DNA of 25,268 nucleotides from CAYLPU01 sp964385635 (lineage in GTDB: Bacteria > Chloroflexota > Anaerolineae > B4-G1): the NCBI GenBank assembly GCA_964385635.1, contig CAYLPU010000076.1:1-25268 (forward strand), given 5' to 3'. The translations under genes and the position numbers were made by a program. The notes beneath the pieces were generated by a model, which saw only the letters and a list, made by a program, of their open reading frames with translations, was not told the DNA's origin and did not search any database. Positions 15,606 to 22,724 of the stretch are shown here, piece after piece (positions within the stretch are counted from its first letter, which is position 1; each line of letters starts with the position of its first letter).

Positions 15606-16253
15606 CTAAGCCGCTCTCACATCCAGCACCTCGGCCTCTTCAAGTTCGCGCAGCCTGGCGACCAGATCGTCCTGCGGCACGTGTCTGATCTTAAGAACGA
15701 CGTTGAACTTCAGCGGCTCTTCGGCCGGGTAGGTGCCACACGCGGCAATGTCTCCACCTTGCTCTGCAATCGCCGCCGTGATCTTGGCCAGTGCTCCTGG
15801 CACGTCCGGAGCCCGAAGGGTGATCCGTACCCCGGCCTGGCGGGCGCCCATGAGCTCCATCAGCGTGGAGAGCATGTCGGTGTCGGTGATGATACCTACC
15901 AGGGAGCTGTTCCGCATCACCAGCAGACATCCAATTTTGTTCTCGGCCATGGTGTGGGCTGCTTTCTCGATGGAGACGTTCTCTTCTACGGTGATCACGT
16001 CCCGCACCATCACGTTGCGGACCTTGACCTTATTCAGTGCGTAGTTCATTTCCCAGATGCTGAGCGTGGTCACCGATGAGGGCATCGCTTGCATCAGCGT
16101 CTCCCGGGTGACCAGGCCCACTAGCCTGCCGTCCTTGCGCACGATGGGCAGGTGGCGGATGTTGTTTTCCTTCATGTACCGGTGCGCCTCTGTGATGGAC
16201 GCTGTCGGATCCATCGTCAGCGGATGCAGCGTCATGCGCTCTTTGACCAACAT
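15606..16253 (-). CDS. CBS-pair and ACT domain sensor protein (AcuB-like)
   Basis: This 215-residue soluble protein has two CBS domains (about 1-55, with ENNIRHLPIVRKDGRLVGLVT; about 77-133, with MAENKIGCLLVMRNSSLVGIIT). A C-terminal ACT domain follows (about 142-213, RITLRAPDVPGALAKITAAI). CBS pairs usually bind adenine nucleotides or SAM, and ACT domains bind amino acids, so it probably senses energy state and an amino acid together. It has no catalytic or DNA-binding part. It follows livF by 52 bp, with a large hairpin in the gap, and precedes the aminomutase gene. This suggests control of the transporter or of the enzyme. AAAGGAGAG precedes the ATG. Confidence 0.88.
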   Translation of the reverse strand: MLVKERMTLHPLTMDPTASITEAHRYMKENNIRHLPIVRKDGRLVGLVTRETLMQAMPSSVTTLSIWEMNYALNKVKVRNVMVRDVITVEENVSIEKAAHTMAENKIGCLLVMRNSSLVGIITDTDMLSTLMELMGARQAGVRITLRAPDVPGALAKITAAIAEQGGDIAACGTYPAEEPLKFNVVLKIRHVPQDDLVARLRELEEAEVLDVRAA

Positions 16254-16273
16254 AGGTGCTCTCCTTTCAGTGG

Positions 16274-16307
16274 AGAAACCAGGTTTTTCGGAGAAAACCT
16301 GGTTTCT
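16274..16307. repeat. 34-bp hairpin repeat (14-bp perfect stem) between livF and the CBS-ACT gene
   Basis: AGAAACCAGGTTTT (16274-16287) and AAAACCTGGTTTCT (16294-16307) form a perfect 14-bp stem with a 6-nt loop. The outer two bases of the right arm are part of the livF stop codon TAG (complement of 16306-16308). Sequences of the type AGAAACC...GGTTTCT are dispersed short repeats in several bacterial genomes, from memory. It could also act as a processing or attenuation hairpin within the operon. Confidence 0.75.
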
Positions 16308-17007
16308 ATGCCCAGAATGCCTTCTTCAAATCCGTGAATTCCTCGACCGGCCCCTCGAAGCGGTTGCGGCCCAGTTCGAGCACGTAGACGTAGTCGGCGA
16401 TCTTCAGCGCCTGCCGGATCTGCTGGTCTACCAGGATGATGGTCAGACCATCGTTGTCTCGCAGGTCGGTCAGCATGTGGTACACCTCTTCGGACAACAG
16501 TTTGGCCAGTCCGGCCGTCGGCTCGTCCACCAGGATCATCTTGGGGTTGGTCATCAGCGTGCGGCCGACCTCGACCATGCGCTGCATACCGCCTGAGAGT
16601 TCCCCGGCCTTCGACTTGCGCCGGTCTTTCAACATCGGAAAACGTGCATAGTTTTCCTCTATCTTGCGCTTGATGCGCGCTTTGTCGTTCTTGAACGTCC
16701 AGGCGCCGAGTTGCAGGTTCTCCTCGACCGTCATCCAGCGAAAGATGCCCGGCTGCTGCGGGATGTACGAGATGCCCAGACCAATCCGCTTGTACGTTGG
16801 CGTCCCCATGATGTTCTCTCCGTCGAGGATGATCTCTCCGGAGGCGGGCTTCAGAAAACCGTAGATGGCCTTGAGCAGAGTGGACTTGCCCACGCCGTTG
16901 GCGCCCAGGACAGTCGTGATCTTCCCGGTCTGGGCCGTGACTGAGACGCCCTGCAGGATGTGCAAGTCCTTGTAGTAGCCCACGTACAGGTCTTTTATCT
17001 CAAGCAT
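16306..17007 (-). CDS. livF: branched-chain amino acid-type ABC transporter ATP-binding protein LivF
   Basis: This cytoplasmic ATPase of the Liv-type (HAAT family) importer has 233 residues. Walker A GANGVGKST is at 35-43, ABC signature LSGGMQ at 137-142 and Walker B ILVDEP at 158-163. As usual for LivF-like subunits, a DQQ sequence stands where many ABC proteins have the switch His. Its start overlaps the livG stop by 8 bp, indicating coupled translation. The C terminus ends exactly where the hairpin repeat begins, and the stop codon is partly made of repeat sequence. Subgroup members also serve urea or other amide importers, so the cargo is not fixed by this gene. Confidence 0.94.
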   Translation of the reverse strand: MLEIKDLYVGYYKDLHILQGVSVTAQTGKITTVLGANGVGKSTLLKAIYGFLKPASGEIILDGENIMGTPTYKRIGLGISYIPQQPGIFRWMTVEENLQLGAWTFKNDKARIKRKIEENYARFPMLKDRRKSKAGELSGGMQRMVEVGRTLMTNPKMILVDEPTAGLAKLLSEEVYHMLTDLRDNDGLTIILVDQQIRQALKIADYVYVLELGRNRFEGPVEEFTDLKKAFWA

Positions 17008-17794
17008 TGCTTCCTTCCTCCTCGGAGATCACCAGCCGTCCGGCTGGGATAACCGCCGGGCCCTCTTCCTCTTCCTCTTCCTCGCCCAGGTAGGCCTCGA
17101 TGACCGCCGGGTCTTCCTTCACCGTCTTCGGATCGCCGTCAGCGATCAACTCGCCAAAGTTCAGCACCAGCAGCCGCTTGCTGAGGGTGAAGATGGAATC
17201 CATATCGTGGCTGATGATGATGAAAGCCTTGCCCTGCTCGTGCACTAGTTTGATGTACTCGTAGGTCGTCTCCATCAATTTGGGATGGACGCCAGCGAAC
17301 GGCTCGTCGAGGATGATAATATCCGGATCGAGCATCAGCAGCCGGCCGAGTTCGAGCAGTTTCTGCTGCCCGCCTGAGAGGCTGCGGGCGTAGTCGTGGG
17401 CCAGATGCTTGATGGTCAGGAATTCCAACACCTCCATAGCCTTGTCGTGGAAATCCCGCTGGCGGGCTGTGGGGTGGAGAGCCATAGCCGGGACGAGCAT
17501 GTTCTCCAGCACCGTCATGCGCCGGAAGGCGCGGGTCACCTGAAAGGTGCGTCCGATGCCGCGCCGGGCGATCTCGTATGGCGGCAGCCCGTCAATCCGC
17601 TGACCGTTGAACCACACCTGACCACTGGTGGATTTATACACTCCGTCCAGCACGTTGGTCAGTGTCGTCTTGCCAGCGCCATTGGGTCCGATCAATCCGA
17701 TCAATTCGTTGCCCCGAATGCTGAAACTAACGCCATTGAGAGCCTGAATGCCGCCAAAGCTCTTGTAAACATCGCGTATATCCAGTTCGATCAT
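17000..17794 (-). CDS. livG: branched-chain amino acid-type ABC transporter ATP-binding protein LivG
   Basis: The 264-residue second ATPase of the Liv importer has Walker A GPNGAGKTT (36-44), signature LSGGQQ (139-144), Walker B IILDEP (160-165) and His196 (SHDMD). The C terminus extends past the usual end (AYLG at 234-237) by 27 residues and contains seven consecutive glutamates (238-244). They are encoded by a CTCTTC tandem repeat on the plus strand (17063-17083) that could expand or contract in frame. The gene overlaps livM by 4 bp and livF by 8 bp. Confidence 0.94.
   Translation of the reverse strand: MIELDIRDVYKSFGGIQALNGVSFSIRGNELIGLIGPNGAGKTTLTNVLDGVYKSTSGQVWFNGQRIDGLPPYEIARRGIGRTFQVTRAFRRMTVLENMLVPAMALHPTARQRDFHDKAMEVLEFLTIKHLAHDYARSLSGGQQKLLELGRLLMLDPDIIILDEPFAGVHPKLMETTYEYIKLVHEQGKAFIIISHDMDSIFTLSKRLLVLNFGELIADGDPKTVKEDPAVIEAYLGEEEEEEEGPAVIPAGRLVISEEEGSNA
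17063..17083 (+). repeat. CTCTTC hexanucleotide microsatellite inside livG
   Basis: There are 3.5 tandem copies of CTCTTC (plus strand), coding for the Glu run at the LivG C terminus. A 6-bp unit keeps the frame when copy number changes. Confidence 0.7.
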
Positions 17795-18801
17795 GACTCC
17801 ACCTCCGTCTCCTGCACCCGCTTGGCCACGGTCTCCTCCCGCGCCCGCCGCTTGAACAGCCGGTCAATGATGGGGTAGAGCAAACCATTCTGGGCAAAGC
17901 GCAGGGTAAATATCAGCAACAGGCCGAAAGCGGCGTATCGCCAGGCGCCGAGTTCGAGGTGGAAGCCCAGGATATTGATCTCGCGCAGCATTTCCAGGCC
18001 AAAGCGGCTGAGGAAAGCGCCGATGGCCGCCCCTAACAGGCTTTCCATCCCGCCGATGACCGCCATGGCAATCACCATGGACATCTGCAATATTTCCATA
18101 GTGTTAGGGGTGATGATCCCCACCTGATGATAGAAAACGGACCCAGCCAGCCCAACGATGAGACTGGTGATGACAAAGATCATCACTTTATAGCGCACCA
18201 CGTTCACGCCCATGGCGGATGCTGCTTCCTCGTCCTCGCGCATAGACCGCACAAAGAGCCCGAAGCGGGAGCCGGCTAGCCAGTACATCAGCGCCATGGA
18301 TCCCAGAAGCAGAGCCAGCGTGACATAGTACTCTTGAGTGCCCGTGACCCCCTCCCATAGTTTGCTTAATTGCAGCCCGTTGCTCCCCTCCGTAAACTCA
18401 AACTCGGTGACGATCACGATACGCAAGATCTCAGAAAAGGCGATGGTAAAGAGGGCCAGATAGGCGGCCTTGAGCCTCAGGCAGAGCAGACCGATGATCA
18501 GGCCGACCAATCCTGCCATCAACGTGCCGGCGAGGATACCCACCAACGGCGTCGTTCCCAGGTCGCGGCCCAGCAGGCCGGCAGTATAAGCGCCGATGCC
18601 CACAAAGGCCATGTGTGCGAAAGAAAACTGTCCGGCGATGCCTGCCAGCAGTGCCCAACTTGAGGCCAGGATGGCGTAAAAAAAGGCTCCGGTCAGCACT
18701 GCCATCTGATAGGGGGAGCGCTTCAGGTAGAGGGGGGTCAAGACCAGCAGCGTTACCAACACCGCAACGGCGATCCAACGACTATCTATTCGATGCTTCA
18801 T
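17791..18801 (-). CDS. livM: branched-chain amino acid-type ABC transporter permease LivM
   Basis: This 336-residue inner-membrane permease of the Liv importer has many hydrophobic helices. The family motifs are present: LLAGIAGQFSFAHMAFVGIGAY, then SMREDEEAASAMGVNV (the EAA-like cytoplasmic loop) and GGMESLLGAAIGA. The open frame runs back to 19032, but that part overlaps livH and has no family likeness. The ATG at 18801 overlaps the livH stop as ATGA, the typical coupled arrangement, and gives the expected N-terminal helix. The C-terminal tail (FKRRAREETVAKRVQETEVES) is charged and cytoplasmic. It pairs with LivH to form the channel. Confidence 0.93.
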   Translation of the reverse strand: MKHRIDSRWIAVAVLVTLLVLTPLYLKRSPYQMAVLTGAFFYAILASSWALLAGIAGQFSFAHMAFVGIGAYTAGLLGRDLGTTPLVGILAGTLMAGLVGLIIGLLCLRLKAAYLALFTIAFSEILRIVIVTEFEFTEGSNGLQLSKLWEGVTGTQEYYVTLALLLGSMALMYWLAGSRFGLFVRSMREDEEAASAMGVNVVRYKVMIFVITSLIVGLAGSVFYHQVGIITPNTMEILQMSMVIAMAVIGGMESLLGAAIGAFLSRFGLEMLREINILGFHLELGAWRYAAFGLLLIFTLRFAQNGLLYPIIDRLFKRRAREETVAKRVQETEVES

Positions 18802-19981
18802 GACTCTCTCCCGAACAGTCCTGTGGGCCGCAGGAGCAATGTCAAAGCAAAGAGGATCAATCCGAAGGCGGTCTTGTAGGCCGCGCCACGGCTCGGATCG
18901 GGATAGCAGCCGGCGCCCAGTGCCTCCACCAGGCCGATGATCAGTCCGCCCGCGAGCGCGCCTGGAATGGAGCCCAGGCCACCCAGGACGATGATCACGT
19001 AGGAACGGGTGGAGGCCAACATGCCCACCCACGGTACCCAGGTAAAGACCGGGATCAGTGCCGCCCCCGACATCCCTGCCAGCATAGTGCCGATGCCAAA
19101 GGCCAGCGTGTTCATCGTCAGTGGGTTGATGCCCGTGACGGCGGCCGCCTGCTTGTCCATGCTCACCGCACGCAAGGCTTTGCCCGTCCAGGTGTGGTTG
19201 ATGAAGTATAGCAGTATCCCGATGAGCACCATGCCGACGGCCGCTGCCACCAGCCGGTTGGGAATCAGGTTCAGCGGGCCGAGATGCAGGCTACCGGATT
19301 CCAGGTATGTATCGGTCTTTTGGGAGAAGGGGCCGACGATAGCCAGAGCTGTGTACTGCAAGAAGAATCCGAAACCGAAGGTGATCAGAATCGCGTATTC
19401 GCCGGCTCGCTCAATTCGGCCCAGGTGCATCGGTCGTAGGAACAAGCGCTCGAAGGCAAAGCCGATGAGCATGGTGACCAGACCCGCTACCGGCACGCCA
19501 ACGATGGGGTTCAGATCCGTAAACAGTTGCAAGAAATAGTAGGACGCATAACCGCCTATCATATAGGACTGACCGTGGGCAAAACTGACAATTCCCTGCA
19601 CGGAATAAATCAGCGTCAGTCCCACAGCCGTCAGAGCATAGATGGAACCGATGATCAGCCCGTTGCTGGCCTGGTTGGCCACGTAGCCTGCATTTGTAAC
19701 GCACAGATTGTCAGGCTGTGTGATAGCAAACAGGCCGTACAGTTCGACGGCCGACAGCACACCTGTGCCGCCGGCCCAGTACCAGCGGTCCAGATTCGGA
19801 GTAAAGTACCATAGTGGTACCAACAGTAAAGGTCCTAAAGCCAGCCCCCCCAGCCCCCCCCCACGATCCTGGCTGGCGAGTCGTTCAGCCCTTTTCGCCG
19901 GTAGATCCGTGGCAGACCCCAGGCGCCGATAGCAGCCCACACTGGGCCAGCCAACAGGAACCAAATGATAAGTACATTCAT
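18798..19981 (-). CDS. livH: branched-chain amino acid-type ABC transporter permease LivH, apparent -1 frameshift in a poly-G tract
   Basis: This permease subunit of the Liv importer has ASNGLIIGSIYALTAVGLTL, then IVSFAHGQSYMIGGY, the LivH hallmark, and GGLGSIPGALAGG near the end. The true beginning is probably the ATG at 19981: AAAGGAGGT (19991-19999) stands 9 nt upstream, and it opens a hydrophobic helix, MNVLIIWFLLAGPVWAAIGA. That frame runs into a stop at 19835-19837 just after the tract G9-CT-G7 (plus-strand C at 19854-19862 and 19845-19851). The conserved permease continues in the -1 frame (LALGPLLLVPLWYF). Joined, the protein is about 394 residues. The permease frame is also open upstream to 20024, but those residues look like noise. 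A sequencing indel, phase variation and ribosomal slippage are the alternatives. Confidence 0.85.
19845..19862 (-). repeat. homopolymer tract G9-CT-G7 at the livH frame change
   Basis: On the plus strand seven C (19845-19851), AG, then nine C (19854-19862). On the minus, coding strand this is nine G, CT, seven G. It is the only place where the upstream frame and the conserved permease frame can be joined before the stop at 19835. One missing G, or two extra, explains the break. Confidence 0.85.
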
Positions 19982-20036
19982 CTGCTCTCGACCTCCTTTG
20001 GCCTTGACGAGTTCCCTTGCACAAAAAGGATTGAGA

Positions 20037-20076
20037 AACAGCCCCAACCCCAAGATCAAGCCGGGCCGGGGCTGTT
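20037..20076 (-). terminator. hairpin between the SBP gene and livH (partial terminator or 3' stabilizer)
   Basis: AACAGCCCC (20037-20045) pairs with GGGGCTGTT (20068-20076) with a 22-nt loop. On the minus strand it is followed by TTTCTCAATCCTTTTT. Located between a highly expressed class of gene (SBP) and its permeases, it could cause partial termination or protect the SBP message. This is a common arrangement in ABC operons. Confidence 0.55.
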
Positions 20077-20148
20077 CCTTCGATAGGCCCACTCTGAGCA
20101 AAGGCTCAGAACGCCGTCCTCATTGAACCACGATCCGCGAGCGTATCG

Positions 20149-21516
20149 CTACGGAGTCGTTCCGGGGACGATGTAGGACGTGCCGTGGGTCTGGTAGACC
20201 TCCGGCCAGACCACGGCGGCATCTTTCCAATCCTGGCCGGTCTCAAAGTATTGGAGCAGCAGGACGGCCGGGTCGGGCCACTGGTGCCACATGTAGGCTG
20301 GCACACTGCCATCAGCCGGTATTGGGTTGCTGCTGGTGTACTCGAAGTAGTAATGGCCCTGGGCCAGGTCGATGTCGGTGTCTTCCAGCGCGGCAATGAC
20401 CGCCTCGGGGTCTGTGGTACCCGCCCGTTCGATGGCGTCGACTACGATCCACACGCTGTCGTAAGCCTCCAGCGCGTAGCTGGGCGGATCCGTATCGAAC
20501 TGGGCCTTGTAGGCCTCCGCCACGTGGTTGGTGGTGTCATTGTAGAGACTCGGCGGCAGGCCCACCAGCGAGTAGACGTAGTAGTTGCCATTGGGCACGC
20601 TCTCCCAGAACTCGGGCTGGATGGCCACCTGGTTGGCGGTGCCGATGGTCTGCTCCGACGGGGCGATGCCCAGCTCGGCCATCTGCTGTTCCAGGTTGTA
20701 GCTGGTCTCGCCAGTCACCGCCACGCGGATGGCGTCCGGTGGCGGGTCTATGGCCTGGACGCGGGTGAGGATGGGCAAAAAGTCCTCGGTGCCCAACTCG
20801 ACGAAGAACACCTCAACGGACTCGATGCCCAAGTCTTCGAAGAAGGCCAGGTCTTTCTCGCTCTGGCCGATGCCATAGTCGGTGTTCTCGACGATGCTGA
20901 CTACGGTTTCCACCCCCACGGCGGCGAACCATTCGGCCGTGGCGCGGGAGTTCATGGACGAGGCCGGCGCGATGCGAAAGACCTCCGGGTAGCCGGTCTC
21001 GGTGATCTTGTCAGACCAGGTCTCCGAGAAGAGGACCGGGATGCCGTATTCGTGGCACACGTCGGCGATAGGGAGCCCGACGGCGCTGTGATATTCGCCG
21101 GTGATGGCGACGACTTTGTTCTCGGTGATCAACCGTTCGGCGACGGCAACGCCGCGTTCTGGAAGCCCTTCGGTATCGGCAAAGACGAGCTCCAGGGGCT
21201 TGCCCAGCACTCCGCCGGCTTCGTTGATGTCCTTCACCGCCAGGTTCATGGCAAACTGCATGGCAATGCCGCCCACCACGCTGCCCGGTGCCGAGAGCGG
21301 CCCAATGCCACCGATGCGGATCGTGTCCGCTTCGGGGACGGGTTCTGGGACGGCCGTGACCACGACCTCGACTGGGACTTCTACTTCTTTCTCGATCTCA
21401 ACCACCTTGGTGATCACAACTTCAACTTCCTTGGTGACCACTTGCGGCTGGCAGGCTGTGAGGATCAAGGCTATCACAGCCAGGATTGGTAAAGCGTAAC
21501 GTGTAATGCGAGACAT
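20149..21516 (-). CDS. Liv-type ABC transporter substrate-binding lipoprotein
   Basis: The 455-residue lipoprotein has a signal peptide (1-21) ending in the lipobox LTAC (19-22) with Cys22 lipidated. A Val/Glu/Lys-rich linker follows (about 25-55), a hallmark of Chloroflexota binding proteins. The rest is a type I periplasmic binding fold (Peripla_BP_6): IRIGGIGPLSAPGSVVGG, NEAGGVLGKPLELVFADTEG, then the hinge region and YALEAYDSVWIVVDAIERAG. Such proteins bind branched-chain or other amino acids, amides or related anions and deliver them to LivHM. It is first in the transporter operon, with AGGAGG before the ATG. The 191-bp upstream gap presumably holds the promoter; I could not assign clear boxes. 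The ligand is unknown. Confidence 0.93.
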   Translation of the reverse strand: MSRITRYALPILAVIALILTACQPQVVTKEVEVVITKVVEIEKEVEVPVEVVVTAVPEPVPEADTIRIGGIGPLSAPGSVVGGIAMQFAMNLAVKDINEAGGVLGKPLELVFADTEGLPERGVAVAERLITENKVVAITGEYHSAVGLPIADVCHEYGIPVLFSETWSDKITETGYPEVFRIAPASSMNSRATAEWFAAVGVETVVSIVENTDYGIGQSEKDLAFFEDLGIESVEVFFVELGTEDFLPILTRVQAIDPPPDAIRVAVTGETSYNLEQQMAELGIAPSEQTIGTANQVAIQPEFWESVPNGNYYVYSLVGLPPSLYNDTTNHVAEAYKAQFDTDPPSYALEAYDSVWIVVDAIERAGTTDPEAVIAALEDTDIDLAQGHYYFEYTSSNPIPADGSVPAYMWHQWPDPAVLLLQYFETGQDWKDAAVVWPEVYQTHGTSYIVPGTTP

Positions 21517-21707
21517 GTTCTCCTCCTATTCCTAGTGTATGAACTAGCGTGCCCGTTTCGAGTAAATGATCCTGGATGAAGGGTTATTCAACGATTGGCT
21601 ATAGGCCACCTCCTTTCGGATCTTGTCGATAGATCATCCGGCCGCCTGCGTGGGACATCCCGCGTGTACCATTTCGACCAGATGCGTCTTCGGGGACGAG
21701 GGTGCAG

Positions 21708-22505
21708 TCACACCTCGGCCACGTATCCCAGTTGACGCGAGACCGCTTTCACAGCCTCGCGAGTCATCTCTGCCAATTCCACGAGCCGTTCTTCTGTCAG
21801 ACGAAAGGAGGGGCCCGAGACGCTGATGACGGCGATCACGTGCCCCTCGTGGTTCATAATGGGAGCCGCCACTGCACTCAATCCCTCCTCCAATTCCTCC
21901 CGGGCCACGGCGTAGCCCCGCTGACGAATCTGCGCCAATTCCTTTCTAAGGCGGATCGGGTCGGTGATGGTCCTTTCGGTGAAGCACTCCAGTCCCGCGG
22001 CCAGAATGCGCTCTACCCGTTGCTCCGGCAAGTACGCCAGCAGTGCCTTCCCGCTGGACACGCTGTGAGGGAGCATCTCGCGGCCGATCCAGCCGACATT
22101 GCGCACCATGCGGGGGCTGGGGAGGGAGGCGATGTTGATCACCTTGTCGTCGTCGGTCAGAATCGAGAGGTTCACTGTCTCTTTGCAGGCTTCGGCCAGT
22201 CCGTGGAGGTGGGGCTGAGCCGCCTGTTGCGGGTCCATCCGCATCAGAACCCGCTCAGCCAACCTCACCAGGTCAACGCCAAGCCGGTACTTCTCCGTTA
22301 CGGGATCCTGCTCGACAAGATCTCCTTGCTCCAGGGCCGTCAGGAGCCGGTGCACGGTGCTTTTGGGAAGCCCCAACTGCTGGCTTAGACCGGTCACACC
22401 CAGGTCCGACGGAGCGTTGCCCAACGCATGCAGAATCGTAATAGCCCGCTCCACAGATTGGAGCCTGGAGACCTGACCTGCTTTCTTCATCAAGGGTTCC
22501 CGCAC
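21708..22505 (-). CDS. IclR-family transcriptional regulator (first)
   Basis: The protein is about 265 residues. An N-terminal winged helix-turn-helix (about 12-75; LSQQLGLPKSTVHRLLTALEQGDLV) precedes an IclR effector-binding domain (about 90-260; GREMLPHSVSSGKALLAYLP and RQRGYAVAREELEEGLSAVAAPI). IclR proteins act as ligand-responsive dimers or tetramers on palindromic operators. It is transcribed toward the Liv operon and divergently from the second IclR gene, making it the likely regulator of the transporter. A strong TGTTCCG/CGGAACA palindrome lies 62 bp upstream of its start. The GTG at 22505 has no RBS; the ATG at 22490 is equally likely. Confidence 0.92.
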   Translation of the reverse strand: MREPLMKKAGQVSRLQSVERAITILHALGNAPSDLGVTGLSQQLGLPKSTVHRLLTALEQGDLVEQDPVTEKYRLGVDLVRLAERVLMRMDPQQAAQPHLHGLAEACKETVNLSILTDDDKVINIASLPSPRMVRNVGWIGREMLPHSVSSGKALLAYLPEQRVERILAAGLECFTERTITDPIRLRKELAQIRQRGYAVAREELEEGLSAVAAPIMNHEGHVIAVISVSGPSFRLTEERLVELAEMTREAVKAVSRQLGYVAEV

Positions 22506-22546
22506 TCAGCCAAATGAATCCGAGGATGGATCACCGACATTGCAAT

Positions 22547-22562
22547 CCAGGCGTGAGCCTGG
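22547..22562 (-). promoter_or_regulatory. small hairpin in the leader of the first IclR gene
   Basis: CCAGGC-GTGA-GCCTGG is a perfect 6-bp stem with a 4-nt loop, 42 bp upstream of the IclR start and close to the operator palindrome. It could be a leader hairpin or a weak operator. Confidence 0.35.
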
Positions 22563-22566
22563 GCCT

Positions 22567-22585
22567 TGTTCCGTATTGCGGAACA
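22567..22585. promoter_or_regulatory. IclR-type operator palindrome TGTTCCG-N5-CGGAACA
   Basis: TGTTCCG (22567-22573), TATTG, CGGAACA (22579-22585) is perfectly symmetric. An overlapping GGAACA-G-TGTTCC (22580-22592) extends it. TTCC/GGAA arms of this kind are typical of IclR-family binding sites. It lies downstream of a TTGACG on the minus strand (22615-22620), where it would repress the first IclR gene. It may also serve the divergent unit. Confidence 0.75.
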
Positions 22586-22644
22586 GTGTTCCTGTTACCA
22601 TGCTTTTGGTCGCACGTCAAATCGGCCCGACAAGGTTACTCAGT

Positions 22645-22673
22645 TTGACGCCGAGGGTGAATTCTGATATAAT
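22645..22673 (+). promoter_or_regulatory. sigma70-type promoter of the second IclR-amidohydrolase operon
   Basis: TTGACG (22645-22650) and TATAAT (22668-22673) with a 17-bp spacer. The boxes and spacing are identical to the tRNA-Asn promoter of this window. Transcription should start near 22680. Confidence 0.85.
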
Positions 22674-22695
22674 CTGTTTTACAGTGGCAAATTAA

Positions 22696-22712
22696 GTTTT
22701 GCATAGCAAAAC
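22696..22712. promoter_or_regulatory. operator palindrome GTTTTGC-ATA-GCAAAAC in the 5' leader
   Basis: A perfect 7-bp inverted repeat with a 3-bp centre lies between the transcription start (near 22680) and the ATG at 22725. Its position suits autorepression by the second IclR protein. A wider inverted pair, TCAGTTTG (22640-22647) and CAAACTGA (22713-22720), brackets the promoter. Confidence 0.7.
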
Positions 22713-22724
22713 CAAACTGAGAGT

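Noticed and set aside
20185..21492. 435-codon open frame on the plus strand
   Set aside because: It mirrors the substrate-binding lipoprotein gene; its product is His/Gly/Asp-rich low-complexity noise.
21608..21616. Perfect AAAGGAGGT on the minus strand in the SBP upstream gap
   Set aside because: No start codon lies at usable distance on the minus strand and the following frame closes after a few codons; it may be chance or a gene remnant.
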